NCBI GenBank assembly: GCA_032433765.1
Contig: JAVIAB010000025.1
Location: forward strand, 34,086,282 to 34,150,281
Source: Megaustenia siamemsis
Lineage: Eukaryota > Mollusca > Gastropoda > Stylommatophora > Ariophantidae
Length of the DNA stretch: 64,000 bases
Direction of reading: 5' to 3'
Below are positions 1 to 10,929 of the stretch, piece after piece (position 1 is the first letter of the stretch; every line of letters begins with the position of its first letter). Below the pieces are notes generated by a model. The model did not search any database, was not told the DNA's origin, and saw only the letters and a list, made by a program, of their open reading frames with translations. The position numbers and the translations under genes were made by a program.

Positions 1-59
1 CTCTACACAGTGTTCTCTTCTTAGCGTTTGGATGTATTGTGTCGCTAACACACGGCAAT

Positions 60-690
60 GCCACAATATCAGGTATGCTGGACGAGGCGGACTTGTGTGT
101 TCTATTAGTAAGGAAAGAGAAGCCACGATATCAGGTATGCTGGACGAGGCGGACTTGTGTGTTCTATTAGTAAGGAAAGAGAAGCCACGATATCAGGTAT
201 GCTGGACAAGGCGGACTTGTGTGTTCTATTAGTAAGGAAAGAGAAGCCACGATATCAGGTATGCTGGACGAGGCGGACTTGTGTGTTCTATTAGTAAGGA
301 AAGAGAAGCCACGATATCAGGTATGCTGGACGAGGCGGACTTGTGTGTTCTATTAGTAAGGAAAGAGAAGCCACGATATCAGGTATGCTGGACGAGGCGG
401 ACTGCGTGTTCTATTAGTAAGGAAAGAGAAGCCACGATATCAGGTATGCTGGACGAGGCGGACTTGTGTGTTCTATTAGTAAGGAAAGAGAAGACACGAT
501 ATCAGGTATGCTGGACGAGGCGGACTTGTGTGTTCTATTAGTAAGGAAAGAGAAGCCACGATATCAGGTATGCTGGACGAGGCGGACTTGTGTGTTCTAT
601 TAGTAAGGAAAGAGAAGCCACGATATCAGGTATGCTGGACGAGGCGGACTGCGTGTTCTATTAGTAAGGAAAGAGAAGCCACGATATCAG
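60..690. repeat. 62-bp minisatellite, about 10 copies
   Basis: About ten head-to-tail copies of a 62-bp unit; two copies are 61 bp because of a one-base loss next to the GGCGGACT motif. Copies are nearly identical, so the array is young or homogenised. Because 62 is not a multiple of three, the short reading frames across it change phase and I treat them as non-coding. Nothing recognisable lies between the array and about position 900. Confidence 0.97.
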
Positions 691-899
691 AGAACACGGT
701 GTGAGATTTGCTGTGAAGAATATCTAAAAAGTTCTGTTTGGCAGACGCTTATAACAGGCTGCCTACATACTCTGTTAACTCTAGTTTATTAATTTCATGA
801 GGACATCATTCAATACGACGGCAGCACATCACAACCCTTCAACATACGCAGGTATACGTTCTTGCTCCGACCCTATTTGGAATCTTCTTCGCTGTTCTA

Positions 900-2290
900 T
901 TAAAACATGCATTCTCACATGCGAACGAAGGAGTCTATCTTCAAACTAGATCTGAAGGTCGGTTGTTCAATCTCGCAAGACTAAAGGCAAGGTCCAAAAT
1001 CAGTCATATCTCTATTAGAGATCTGTTATATGCTGACGAGTTGAGGGAATACATCTGGAGACATTCCAGAGCTACAACTACCTGGGACATACTATAACCA
1101 ATGATGGAAAATGCAAAACTGAAATAAACAAAAGAATAGGTATGGCAAAAAGTAATTTTAATGCCATGAAAAATATACTAACAACAAAACAAATATCAGC
1201 AGGGCTGAAACTAAGAATGACAAAATGTTACATCTTCTCAATATTCCTGTATAGTGCAGAAACATGGACATTAGACAAGAAAACAGAACAGAAAATTGAA
1301 GCCTTTGAAATGTGGATTTATAGAAGAATAGGTAGAATTGGATGGAAACAAAAGATAACAAACGATAAAGTTTTAAAACAGCTGAAAATAAAAAGAGAAC
1401 TACTAAAACAATTAAGACAAGACAAATGAAATTTTTGGGGCATGTTAAAAGACACAACAGCCTACTAAAAGTAATATTGGAAGGAAAAATACAAGGTAAA
1501 AGAGGCAGAGGCAGACCAAGACTAACATGGACGAGTAACATCAAAAGATGGACAAGTCAATCTATGACAGCCTGCACCATCAAAGCAAGAAACAGAATAG
1601 AATGGCGATCCATGGTAGAGAACCTTCGTTGCGGAGAAGGCACACGATGATGATGATGATATTTTCTGACGATGCTGCACTTGTTACGCAAAGTCAGGCA
1701 TAACTCCAGAGACATGGTACATCGCTTTTCGCATGCCTGCAGAGACTAACAATAAGTTGCAGAAAATAATATACTCGGTCAGGACGTCGAAGCAACACCT
1801 GCAATCTTTATCGGTAACTACAAACTTGATGTCGTGCAGCACGTACAGCTACCTGGGGTCTATCATCAACAGTAGACTATCTTTAGATACGGAAATTGAC
1901 ACCCGCATTGGTAAAGCTGCTACCACCTTCGTCCGCCTTTTAGGCGGGTTTTGTAAAGCAGCAAATTGACAATGAAATCAAAGGTCGCAGTTTACAACGC
2001 CTGCCTCACCACTTCCACCGTATGAAAGACGGTCACAAACAAAAAGACATACTCGATGGACAACTAGCAGGTGGCAAAAGAATTAGGGGGCGTCGAAAAC
2101 TCCAATTTGTAGATGTGTGTAAACGCGACATGAAGACTCTGAACATAAATCCTGCAGCCTGGGAAGAAATAGCTGCAGACCGCAATCTTTGGAAACACAC
2201 TCTAAAGTTTCAATGAAACGAGAAGCAGACAGATTCATAGAAAGAAAGAGAATACACGTGGAAATAAAAGAAAAAATAACATTTCCTAGG
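900..2290 (+). mobile_element. LINE type G, split by another LINE
   Basis: A degraded non-LTR retrotransposon ORF2 in two parts. Positions 900-1044 encode a reverse-transcriptase (RT) piece ending in LLYADE (the YADD box); after the inserted type A LINE it resumes at 1656 as FSDDAALVTQSQA. It continues through SYLGSIINSRLSLDTEIDTRIGKAATTF (given here as the span around 1855-1935), then after a frameshift and internal deletion near 1970-2022 reaches the C-terminal box FVDVCKRDMKTLNINPAAWEE at about 2108-2170. Several stops and shifts make it a dead copy. The order RT active site, LGS box, VCKRD box is the usual one for this LINE group. The 3' limit is uncertain. Confidence 0.8.
1045..1655 (+). 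mobile_element. LINE type A, 5'-truncated copy
   Basis: The C-terminal third of a non-LTR ORF2: NYLGHTIT, then INKRIGMAKSNFNAMKN, then AETWTLDKKTEQKIEAFEMW, a one-base frameshift near 1426, then MKFLGHVKRHNSLLK and GKRGRGRPRLTWTSN, ending at a stop followed by a (TGA)n tail at about 1648-1660. It interrupts the YADD box of a type G LINE. Flanking bases CTGACGA occur on both sides as part of an imperfect TSD. Related copies lie near 15.8, 29.1, 44-47 and 52.7-53.6 kb. Confidence 0.88.
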
Positions 2291-2339
2291 GGCGCTGCGC
2301 TAGAAAATCCATAGTCAACTATGACTGACATAAGCTACA

Positions 2340-2460
2340 ATTATTAGGTAAGATAACAGCAAGAGAGGCCAACAGAAGAGCAAAAGGCCATAAATTATAC
2401 CTCCCCTGCTGAAAGGCAAATGGGGAAGGAAAGAAGAAGAAAGAAAGAAATAATAGTCTG
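2340..2460 (+). mobile_element. LINE type E, 3' end fragment
   Basis: About 120 bp matching the extreme 3' end of the type E LINE: ANRRAKGHKLYLPC-like residues, then the AGGCAAATGGGGAAGGAAAG segment and an AAG-rich tail. Only the last 35 or so codons survive. Better preserved copies are at 8.5-9.4 kb and 37.2-37.8 kb. Confidence 0.8.
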
Positions 2461-2474
2461 TACTGGCAACTGTA

Positions 2475-2732
2475 GTAAGCCGCGATAGCTCAGTGGTTAG
2501 TGAACTGGACTACAAAGGACAAGGGGTAGGGTTCGATCCTAACCGACGGCTTCCAGGTGCACCCAGCCTTAAATAGATACCGGATTTTCTTCTGGGAAAG
2601 TAAAGCGGCACGGGCTTGATACCGACCACATTACCCCAAAAATCATGTGCTGAAGGTCTGTAAAATTTATGGTCACTAACACCATATTACCTATACGCCA
2701 CTTGGCGTGACGGGGGCTCTTTACCTTTACTT
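2475..2732 (+). mobile_element. tRNA-derived SINE (SINE-1) with TSD
   Basis: The head is tRNA-like: a pol III A box (TAGCTCAGTGG, about 2486) and a B box (GGTTCGATCC, about 2530), then a body and a 3' tail of CTTTA-type repeats. It is flanked by a 13-bp direct repeat, ACTGGYAACTGTA, at 2462-2474 and 2733-2745 with one mismatch, so both ends are defined. Further copies, on the minus strand, are at 21.2 and 22.7 kb. It is not a functional tRNA gene: the acceptor stem is imperfect and the unit continues for 180 bp. Confidence 0.93.
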
Positions 2733-2976
2733 ACTGGTAACTGTACCATGGAAAAATTTAAAAAAAAATTTAAAAAATGGTATGTTCAATTTTTCCTCGC
2801 ATTCAGCTTTACTGCAGCTTCGCATTTGTATGCATTCATTTGCATTTCTTTGCCTTAACCCCTAACTGTACCGTGCACGCGCTCTTTATTTCTCATCTTC
2901 AAACCTACCCAACAGAACATATGAAACCCATAATGATAACCTTCGTGCTGACATGAGAATTATAATTTTGTTTCAG

Positions 2977-3113
2977 GAAACGTACCTTTGAAGACTGATG
3001 TACCTAATACGACTAGTGTTATCAAAATGTTCAACGAAGCATTGGAAAGAGACAGCAGCAGAACCATCATCTGCAGAATTATGAGTCACTTTAAGATCTA
3101 CATGCCATGCTAG
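2977..3113 (+). other. possible 3'-terminal host exon (weak)
   Basis: A good acceptor (TTTTGTTTCAG, ending 2976) is followed by an open stretch of about 45 codons including TTSVIKMFNEALERDSSR and ending CRIMSHFKIYMPC-stop at 3111-3113; AATAAA follows at about 3119. I do not recognise the peptide. It could be chance: an open frame of this length is not rare. No neighbouring exon was found. The rest of 2746-3354 shows no recognisable feature. Confidence 0.2.
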
Positions 3114-3354
3114 AACAAAATAAAAACGAATGATACCATTAGTGATACATTTTATGATTCCACGTGATGTTGTATTTATTGTACAAAAATACAATTGAAG
3201 AAATTTGAGCTTAAGGGTGTAAATTAGAGATAATGTATGAGTTTGAATATTTGAGATAAACAAACAGGAAAAGTCAAGACTGTCATCGTGTCACCCAACT
3301 CGCCTGAAGAAAATTGTGAGAATATTTTGTCCAAACAAAATCGGGAACCTAGAC

Positions 3355-3680
3355 GTGTTCAAGAGGTGTAGCCAGGAGGAGATTCACACTGTGACTAGAA
3401 GGAGATGATGGAGCTACATAGGTCATGTGCTGAAGAGGTGTAGCCAGGAGAAGATTTACACTGTGACTACAAGGAGATGATGGAGCTACATAGGTCACGT
3501 GTTCAAGAGGTGTAGACAGGAGGAGATTCACACTTTGACTAGAAGGAGATGATGGAGCTACATAGGTCACGTGCTGAAGAGGTGTAGCCAGGAGGAGATT
3601 CACACTGTGGCTAGAAGGAGATGATGGAGCTACATAGTTCACGTGCTCAAGAGGTGTAACCAGGAGGAGATTCACACTGT
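3355..3680. repeat. 72-bp minisatellite carrying a LINE 'GHV' box
   Basis: Four and a half copies of a 72-bp unit. Read on the plus strand each unit gives WSYIGHVLKRCSQEEIHTV followed by TRRR, i.e. the basic WSYIGHV box found near the C-terminus of many LINE ORF2 proteins (compare RRWSYVGHVMRR in the type D LINEs here). An extra TGA codon precedes the W in each unit. The unit length keeps the frame. The array abuts a type F LINE tail at about 3680. Confidence 0.9.
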
Positions 3681-4330
3681 GAATTCTCGAGAAGAACGCC
3701 CTTGATGGTGATTGGTAAGGATTCATTCTGACCAGGTGGCCAAACCATTTAAGTTGTTGTTGTTCTATATATTCTTGTCAGGGTTTTGTTTCTATTATTT
3801 TTCTTATGGTTTCATTCGGTATTCTATCTCTTCTTGTGTTGTTTGTTACTTTTCTCAAGCATCGATTCTCACATGTATTGATCTTTCTTAAATGTGATTT
3901 AGACAGGGTCTATGTTTCTCTCTCTCTCTCTGCGATCAAGACTCAATCAGAGTAGGATTCCAGACTCTCTCATGAAGTCAGCGGTCTTTTTAAATTCTGA
4001 TTAAATACCCGTTAAAACGTTCCACTGTGTTCTGCGCCAGTGCATCCGATTTCAGCCAGCATTTTATTCAGGTTTGCTTTCCTTAGCCTTTGATTATCCC
4101 CAATCTTCCTGCAAGGCAGCAGCTTGTCTTTTCTGTAGGGGGATTCTGCCCTTAGATGGTCGGCCCTCCCAGGTTTACGAGCACCATCTGTCTTAGCTTG
4201 ATGTAGTTACTAGTTGGGCTTCCGTTTCCAAACATGGTGGAATGAGGTCACGTTAACTTTCATGTTTGGCTTTCATAGCACAAAGTTGGTATGAAAATGA
4301 TATTTATCATTTGTTGTTTAGCTGGCATAG
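3660..4330 (-). mobile_element. LINE type F tail, split by an insertion
   Basis: Minus-strand ORF2 C-terminus: MNPYQSPSRAFFSR and QQQLKWFGHLV-like residues at 3680-3760, then ETIRK and NNTRRDR at about 3800-3850. The match to the uninterrupted copy at 27.3-27.7 kb runs to 3913, breaks, and resumes at 4257-4330 (TTTCATAGCACAAAGTTGG). The break is filled by a separate (GA)n-tailed fragment. The copy is dead. Confidence 0.82.
3914..4256 (-). mobile_element. (GA)n-tailed LINE type H 3' fragment inserted in LINE F
   Basis: Read on the minus strand it ends with GGAATCCTACTCTGATTGAG and a (GA)n tail (CTCTCTCTCT at its left edge, 3921). A near copy lies at 60.27-60.59 kb. The flanks share about 8 bp, YATGTTT, at its two ends, and removing the piece restores the continuous type F sequence seen at 27.6 kb. 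The ESGILL terminus links it to the RNase-H LINE at 19.9-20.3 kb. Confidence 0.75.
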
Positions 4331-4377
4331 CATGGTATAGTTAACATTCCTTATACCCATTTAATCTCTGATTCAGG

Positions 4378-5190
4378 TATCTATCTATCTATTGACCTTT
4401 CGAGCCGTGCCGGCCCATAGGGCGTAGACCAAGATACTCCTTCTCTTATCTGAATTTTTATTCTAGCAGTTTTCAATTCTTTTAAAGATATTTTATCAAA
4501 TCTCGCCTTTTGTCTCTGTTCTATGCAATCAGCTCTATCTCATTGAGGGAGCCGAATCTTGCTGCTCTTGCCTCTCTCATCAATGTTCTTCTCAGTGTCT
4601 CTCTGGATCTTCCTCTTTTCCTCTTACCTGTTGTTTCCCATATGAGGGCTTGCTTTGCTATTCGGTTATTATCTCTTCTCATCACATGTCCAACATATGA
4701 CCATCGTCTTTTCTTTATTACTGAAGATATTAGTGGTTGATTGGCGATTTCTCTAATTTCCTCGTTTGTTTTGAATTCGTTCCACGCTATACCAAGTATT
4801 TTCTTCAGATATTTATTATCGAATGCGTTCAACTTTGTTTCTATATCTCTTGTTGTTTCCCAGCTTTCACGCGCATACGTAAGGGTTGATAGTACATTTG
4901 ATTTGAATAGGATAAGTTTTTTGTTTGTGCTGATGAGTTTTGATTTCCACAACCTTTCAAGGCTTCTGAAAGACATTGCTGCTTTAGCTATTCTGATTCT
5001 AATTTCTTTCCTTGTATCCCCTTCTCGATCAATGTGACTCCCAATATAGATAAAGTGATTGATCTCTTCCACTGGTTTGTTTTCCATGTATATTTTGTCG
5101 TCTATTGGAATTAAACTTTTCATGACTTTAGTTTATTCATGATTGATCTCAAGCCCAATTGATTCAGGTATACCCTTTATGATTTGGGTA
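4378..5190 (-). mobile_element. LINE type D, 5'-truncated copy
   Basis: Minus-strand ORF2 C-terminus of 200 open codons: FIYIGSHIDREGDTRKEIR, then KAAMSFRSLERLWKSK, LSTLTYARESWETTRDIET, EFKTNEEIREIANQPLISS, RRWSYVGHVMRRDNNR and GKRKRGRSRETLRRTLMRE. The 3' end carries GGGCCGGCACGGCTCGAAAG and an (AGAT)n tail at 4378-4392. The 5' limit near 5190 follows GLEINHE-stop-TKVMKSL. Other copies are at 28.7, 32.5, 34.7-37.1 and 47.5 kb. Confidence 0.9.
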
Positions 5191-5603
5191 TTCATGAAAA
5201 CAGAAGAAAATACTCTGATTCAAGACGAATTAAGCCAGAATAAAGTCTATTCTAACGTATTGTGATCATTAATAGTTGGACATGTACACATTACTTACCA
5301 AATGTCACTTCCAAGAATACATGAGCGATTAATATCACCCACATTTTAAGCTTGGCAGGTCCACAGTCTCAATTTAAACTTGATTGAAAAGACTTTCTAA
5401 ATAGATAAGTTGACTATTGCATCGGAAAGTAAAAAAAAAAAAAATCGTAGTTTGCATATATAACAAACAGAAACCTCGATTGTTTTCAAAAACTTGAAAT
5501 ATAATTTCAATATTCCTTCTTTTATAACTTCAAACGTCTATATTTGTTAATAATGCAAATCTATTTCAGACAATAAATCTCTACCACACGTCAAACTCAT
5601 ATA
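5191..5603. other. AT-rich spacer, no feature seen
   Basis: No reading frame, repeat or RNA gene that I can support; includes a short A-run near 5432. Confidence 0.6.
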
Positions 5604-6098
5604 GGAAACATATGGAAGTCCAAAGAAATTAGGATAAATACAAAAATACAAATGGTCAACTCCAATGTTAAGTCAGTCCTACTATATGATTGTGACACAT
5701 GGTGAACAAAATTGACAATCATGAAGATACAGACTTTCATTAATGGATGTTTACGCAGAATAAAAGGATGGAAATGGCAGGACAAAATCACTAACATAGA
5801 ATTATGGAAATGTACCAGTCAAATACCAGCGGATAAAGAAATACAGCGAAGACGATGGCGCTGGATAGGACACACACTACGGAAGCTAACTGAGAGTATT
5901 ATATAACACAAAAGAGGCCCTTTATTGGAATCCCCAGGGAGATAAGACAAAGAGGAAGACCAAGAAATTCTTGGAGAAGACAGACAGAAGCAGAGATGAA
6001 GATGATGGGGAAGACATGACAAGAAACAGAACGACTTGGAATGTGTTTGTTGAAGACCTATGCTCCACAGGGAGCTGAAAGGTAGAAGAAGAAGAGAT
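5604..6098 (+). mobile_element. LINE type B, 5'-truncated and frameshifted copy
   Basis: Clearly related, base by base, to the last 490 bp of the larger type B copy at 10.9-13.2 kb: KSKEIRINTKIQ, then IQTFINGCLRRIKGWKWQDK, RRRWRWIGHTLRKLTES, and a 3' end CTGAAAGGTAGAAGAAGAAG. A stop follows TESII, an extra AAAG shifts the frame at about 5910, and about 20 bp are missing near 6018. Dead copy with an (AAG)n tail. Confidence 0.88.
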
Positions 6099-6251
6099 AC
6101 TCCAAACCCCTTCGATAACATTGTCTCCTTTTCTCATTTCTGCAAATGTTAAACCTCTATAATTAAAGAGAAAACACGACCGTTTCTGTTAAAAAAAAAA
6201 AAATCATTATTATAATAGTTAGAGGATTGAACCCCCTTTGATATTTTAACA

Positions 6252-6516
6252 GGGGGGGGGGGGGCGGCTAGATGGTCTAGACAACGGCCTCTGGGCGGGA
6301 AGGTTGGGGGTCGAATCCCTTCCCACTTCAGCCTGTTGATGACTTAGTGTGTCAGCCACTGCGCAGGTTTCGGGGAAAATCAGGACACACAGGCATATAT
6401 GAGCACTGGCCATGCGACCAGCTCGCAGTGAAATTGTCCTTACCCCCTTTCATCATGAACCAGGAGAAAGAATCAAGGTCGCATGATCATAAGACTTGAA
6501 CGATGAAGAAGAAGAG
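6252..6516 (+). mobile_element. tRNA-like SINE (SINE-2), AAG tail
   Basis: After a G-run the segment CTAGATGGTCTAGACAACGG (A-box-like) and GGGGGTCGAATCCC (B-box-like, about 6308) suggest a tRNA-derived head; the body ends in GATGAAGAAGAAGAGG. Only one copy is present here, so the ends are approximate. The G-run at 6252-6264 may be a separate simple repeat. Confidence 0.55.
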
Positions 6517-6563
6517 GAATCCCGACACAGGAGGTGGGAATTTGTTCATTTCTAATCCGTGAT

Positions 6564-6913
6564 TGGGGGGGGGGGGAAGAGGGACTGGTTGGTTTTGAGG
6601 CAAGACGCCGGCCTCGAGACAGAGAGATTGTGGGTTCAAATCCCGGCTGCACCGATTGGAATTTTATTTATGATTTCTTTCTGCGGCAACCACCCCTGGT
6701 CTCATTAGCAAGGAGGCCCGGCATGAAACGTCAATTACTCTTAGACGGAAAAAATATGAGGACCACTGAAGTCGGAGTTATCTGTCTGTGCGGCGAGGGA
6801 CCATGTGCACACGGCTGCCAGGGAAAAATGGATTATACGCCAAATTCAGTTCCTAGTCTCTAGGGACTTCCTCAGAGGTAAAAGCTGGCGAACGTAAAAA
6901 AAAAAAAAAAAAA
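6564..6913 (+). mobile_element. tRNA-like SINE (SINE-3), poly(A) tail
   Basis: B-box-like GGGTTCAAATCCCGG at about 6632 near the start, a body with CAACCACCCCTGGTCTCA and TTCAGTTCCTAG, and an A-run of about 18 at 6896-6913. A second diverged copy lies at 54.45-54.75 kb with the same order of blocks. The small open frame over it is not a gene. Confidence 0.7.
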
Positions 6914-7502
6914 TCGTGATGGCTTCACTGCTTTACTTTCCACGGGTTCTCTAGGTCGAGACTTCCCATGTCCGGCCCTCTCGGATAAAAGCGAAAAAAA
7001 AAACCTGAAGTCGCGTGTACATTCTGCACATTTTAAAGAACTCTTGGTAGTTGCGGTCGGCCGAATACGATCACTGCCCGGGAAAACATTTAAGAGATTA
7101 TAGCTCTACCCAATTATCCTTCCTATGTTCAAGGTCTTCAACAGTACTTTGGATGTTTCTGTCGTGTGTTCGATATGATATCATCTTCAGTGTTTTCTCT
7201 AGCGTCTAACGACGACATTGTATGTTATGAAGCCGATCTGAGCGCTGTTGGGTTGTCCGAGGTGTAATGTGGCCAGACTTCACTGAAACTAGGCTTTAAA
7301 AAACGAAAACAGCTAAATTGCAAAATAAAAGATTTTAAAAAGTTCGATTTGTGCTGGGTTTGAGGTAAAAACATATTAATAAAACTCCTGTTTTCGGTCA
7401 CAAATGTGTCTCAAAATGCAGCCAAAGAAATCTGAAACATTGCAGTCGGAAGGGGAAATCATCCGAAGAATATTAATCGTGTAGATTCAAATGTCATGTG
7501 GG
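6914..7502. other. unassigned spacer
   Basis: No gene, RNA or repeat recognised in this stretch. Confidence 0.5.
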
Positions 7503-8098
7503 GAGGCGTGGTTACAGCAGTGTTGAGACGTGGTTTCAGCAGCGCTGAGGCGTGGTTACAGCAGTGTTGAGACGTGGTTACAGCAGTGTTGAGGCGTGGT
7601 TTCAGCAGCGTTGAGGCGTGGTTACAGCAGTGTTAAGGCGTGGTTTCAGCAGTGTCTAGGCGTGGTTGCACCAGTGTTGAGGCGAGGTTACAGCAGAGTG
7701 AAGGCGTGGTTGCAGCAGCGTTGAGGCGTTGTTACAGCAGCGTTGAGGCGTGGTTACAGCAGCGTTGAGGCGTTGTTACAGCAGTGTTGAGGCGTGGTTG
7801 CAGCAGCGTTGCGGCGTTGTTACAGCAGTGTTGAGGCGTGGTTTCAGCAGCGTTGAGGCGTGGTTACAGCAGTGTTAAGGCGTGGTTTCAGCAGCGTTGA
7901 GGCGTGGTTACAGCAGTGTTAAGGCGTGGTTACACCAGTGTCGAGGCGTGGTTACACCAGTGTCGAGGCGTGGTTACACCAGTGTCGAGGCGTGGTTACA
8001 CCAGTGTCGAGGCGTGGTTACACCAGTGTCGAGGCGTGGTTACACCAGTGTCGAGGCGTGGTTACACCAGTGTCGAGGCGTGGTTACACCAGTGTTGT
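7503..8098. repeat. 22-bp minisatellite, about 27 copies
   Basis: Tandem units of GAGGCGTGGTTACAGCAGTG plus two bases. The left two thirds is heterogeneous (TTACAGCAG, TTTCAGCAG and TTGCAGCAG variants), while the right end (7926-8098) is a uniform ACACCAGTGTC subtype, suggesting recent growth at that edge. Open frames across it are by-products of the repeat. Confidence 0.97.
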
Positions 8099-8544
8099 TT
8101 ACACAAAAACATAAATCAAGAAGATAATGAACTTAGCACGATCACCACCAGATAACAAGAGATCATTAGAAGTGAGAAGGCAAAAGAAAAACTAGACGAC
8201 AGTAGGATATTGGAAAATGAGATATTTCGACAACCACCATGCTACACACACAACTTTTGTTCACTTCACATTCCGTCGACGTTTAAAATCATCAAGAGTG
8301 GAAGAAAGTAGTGTAAATATTACCTAATATCATCTAAATTATTAATTTTGTTATATTTATTACTATTTTTATTTTTATCTTTAAGAGTTATGTTGGCCTT
8401 TCAATTAATAAAAAAATTAAGTTTGTTTGTAAAGTTTGTGTCACATCATAATGATTTTTGTCATCCTTTTTATCATTCTATCGTCGTGAATGTATATTAT
8501 CATTTCCATCTGGAAATGATACTATTCCCCCTGCTGTTTATAGC
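8099..8544. other. AT-rich spacer
   Basis: No recognisable feature before the type E LINE begins. Confidence 0.5.
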
Positions 8545-9400
8545 ATACATGGACTATATATGTAAGTTAGCCAACCCATCAAGAGACAGAAGAGATCAAC
8601 GAGCTTCTATTTATAAACGATCAGGCAATAATACATGTATAAAGAGAATACCTACAAGAACACTTAAATAAACTCAACAGCACAGGCACAAAATACAACA
8701 TGAAAATCAACATCAACAAAATAGAATTGATAAATATCACAAAAGAGAAACAAAGCACCAACATAACTATGGACGGCAGACAACTAAAACAAATAGAAGA
8801 ATTCAAATAGCTAGGAAGTCTAGTGACAAACGTCAATTCACAAACAGCTGAAATAGACTCAAGTAGCAACTAAGCTTGTCAAATCATTGGACAGCTATCA
8901 CCACTATTGTCCAACAAGGAAATAACTCTGGAGGCAAAACGAGCACTATACAATACAATCTTCATCCCAACGTTGTGCTACCAATGCCAGACGTGGACCC
9001 TAGATGCAAGAACTATAAGAAAAATAACCTCTACAGAGATGAAATGTGTTAGACGAATGACAGGAAACAGTCTGAGAGATAAGATCAGAAATGAAGAACT
9101 GAGAAAAAAAGCTAGGAATAGTTCCCGCCATAGAATATATAAAGAAACAACAGATAAAATGGTTTGACTACGTAATAAAGCAGAGTGATCAAAACACAAC
9201 ACAACGAGCCTTCCATAAACGTTTACGAGAACACCAGACCCAAGGACCGACCACAAAAAAGATGGATTGAAGGAATATTAGAAACACTAGGAGACATAAC
9301 AGCAGAAGAAACGGAGGACAGAGGACCAAAAGACCTCAAATATAATCTCCCCTAGACGCTGAAAGGCAAATGAGGAAGGAAAGAAGAAGAAGTAGAACGG
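8545..9400 (+). mobile_element. LINE type E, longest copy
   Basis: ORF2 from just before the RT active site to the tail: ELLFINDQAIIHV (YADD box decayed to FIND), LNKLNSTGTKYNMKIN, LGSLVTNVNSQTAEID, LLSNKEITLEAKRALYNTI, PTLCYQCQTWTLDARTIRK, CVRRMTGNSLRDKIRNEELR, then KRWIEGILETLGDITAEE and YNLP near the end, followed by GAGGAAGGAAAGAAGAAGAAG. Several stops and one-base shifts (for example an extra A near 9108) make it dead. A better-preserved but shorter copy is at 37.16-37.77 kb. Confidence 0.88.
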
Positions 9401-9577
9401 ATGTGAAAAATTCTTGACTGCAATGAAACTGGTTCCATGTATAGAACAGAATAGTCCAAGTTCAGATTGAACGCTTCACACACAGTTTGTCTTCGCTTCA
9501 TCATATTCACTTCTCGTTTTCGTGGTTCTCTTTGAAAGTTATCATCGGTCGTTCTTATCTACTTTTGAACTAATCTT

Positions 9578-10275
9578 TATTATCATCATCATGTGCTATA
9601 CCGGTTGGCGTAGGCGATCATGTCCTTCCACAATCTTCTATCTACAGTGCATCGTATCAGTTCTGTTGTTGACTGTTTTCCATGCCATGACACCAAGCTA
9701 TCCAGTAGTTTCTCTCTTTGTCGTCCGCGATCTCTCTTTCCTTTTATTTTGCCAATTGTAACCAAGTATTCCGTCTTTCCTATTCTCGTTATATGCGCGA
9801 AAAATGTTGATTGTTTCTTTCTGATGTTTTTTAGGAGCTGCCTTTTTGTGTTGACCTCTTTGAGAACTTCCTCATTGGTCTTTTTAGCTGTCCAAGGAAC
9901 TTTCAACATTCTTCTGAGAAATCCCATCTCTGTGGCCTCTAATCGTCTTTTCATTTGTTTGTCCACTGTCCATGATTCGCTTCCATAGGTCAGAATTGGT
10001 TCTATATAGCATCGATGAACTCTCTTTCTCATTTCTATTGACATAGATCTGTTGCATAAGATTATTTTCATTTTCTGAAATGCTATTTTGGCCTGAGCTA
10101 TTCTGCTTTTTATTTCTGTGGTGCATCTTCCATCTGATGTTATTATTGTGCCGAAGTATTTCAAATGTTGTACTTGTTTCAAATTTGTCTCGTTTATTTT
10201 TATGCTGCATGATGGTGATGATTGTTTCTTCGATATGACCATTTCTTCTGTTTTCTTACTATTCAGACTGAGACA
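9578..10275 (-). mobile_element. LINE type C1, 5'-truncated, 217-codon open tail
   Basis: Open minus-strand C-terminus (10242 to 9589): NLKQVQHLKYFGTIITSDG, TEIKSRIAQAKIAFQKMK, LTYGSESWTVDKQMKRRLE, FLRRMLKVPWTAKKTNEEV, KQSTFFAHITRIGK and KRDRGRQREKLLDSL. The 3' end reads out into an (ATG/ATA)n tail at about 9578-9595. No in-frame stop, so this is one of the less damaged fragments, but the RT core is absent. A close relative is at 58.5 kb. Confidence 0.88.
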
Positions 10276-10380
10276 TTAAGCGTTATTATATTTCTGTGAA
10301 AAAAAAATATATCCAGGCCTGTTATGTAAGCTTTGTATATTTAATATCTCATCTGTTGTAAGTTCCCGTCAGTGTATATA

Positions 10381-10757
10381 TGTTATGTTAGTCTTCAAAC
10401 CTCTGTGGTAACATAGTCAATTCCATCTGTTATGATAGTCTTCAAACCTCTGTGGTAACATAGTCAATTCCATCTGTTATGATAGTCTTCAAATCTCTGT
10501 GGTAACATAGTCAATTCCATCTGTTATGATAGTCTTCAAACTTCTGTGGTAACATAGTCAATTCCATTTGTTATGTTAGTCTTCAAACCTCTGTGGTAAC
10601 ATAGTCAATTCCATCTGTTATGTTAGTCTTCAAACCTCTGTGGTAACATAGTCAATTCCATCTGTTATGTTAGTCTTCAAACCTCTGTGGTAACATAGTC
10701 AATTCCATCTGTTATGTTAGTCTTCAAACCTCTGTGGTAACTTGGTCAATTCCATCT
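10381..10757. repeat. 47-bp minisatellite, 8 copies
   Basis: Eight near-identical units beginning TGTTATGWTAGTCTTCAAAC, spaced exactly 47 bp. No parent sequence recognised. Confidence 0.96.
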
Positions 10758-10929
10758 TATGCCAGATACCATAATTTTCGTCTCTTCCCTAACAGCATGA
10801 GGAATACAGTTGTCTCCAGTTATAATTGAATTCGTCGTTGAAGATACGGCCAATCAAGTTGAAGCCTACATCTGGTATGATAGTTCTCCTTTCTTCAATT
10901 CTATTTGGATTGAGCCAATCAAGTTGAAG

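Noticed and set aside
2478..2550. A tRNA gene
   Set aside because: A and B boxes are present but stems are imperfect, the body continues into a SINE with tail and TSD, and further copies exist.
6534..6863. 109-codon frame as a gene
   Set aside because: Covered by SINE-3, which has a second non-coding copy at 54.5 kb.
7503..8098. CRISPR array
   Set aside because: Units are contiguous with no unique spacers, and the DNA is clearly eukaryotic; the same applies to the other tandem arrays.
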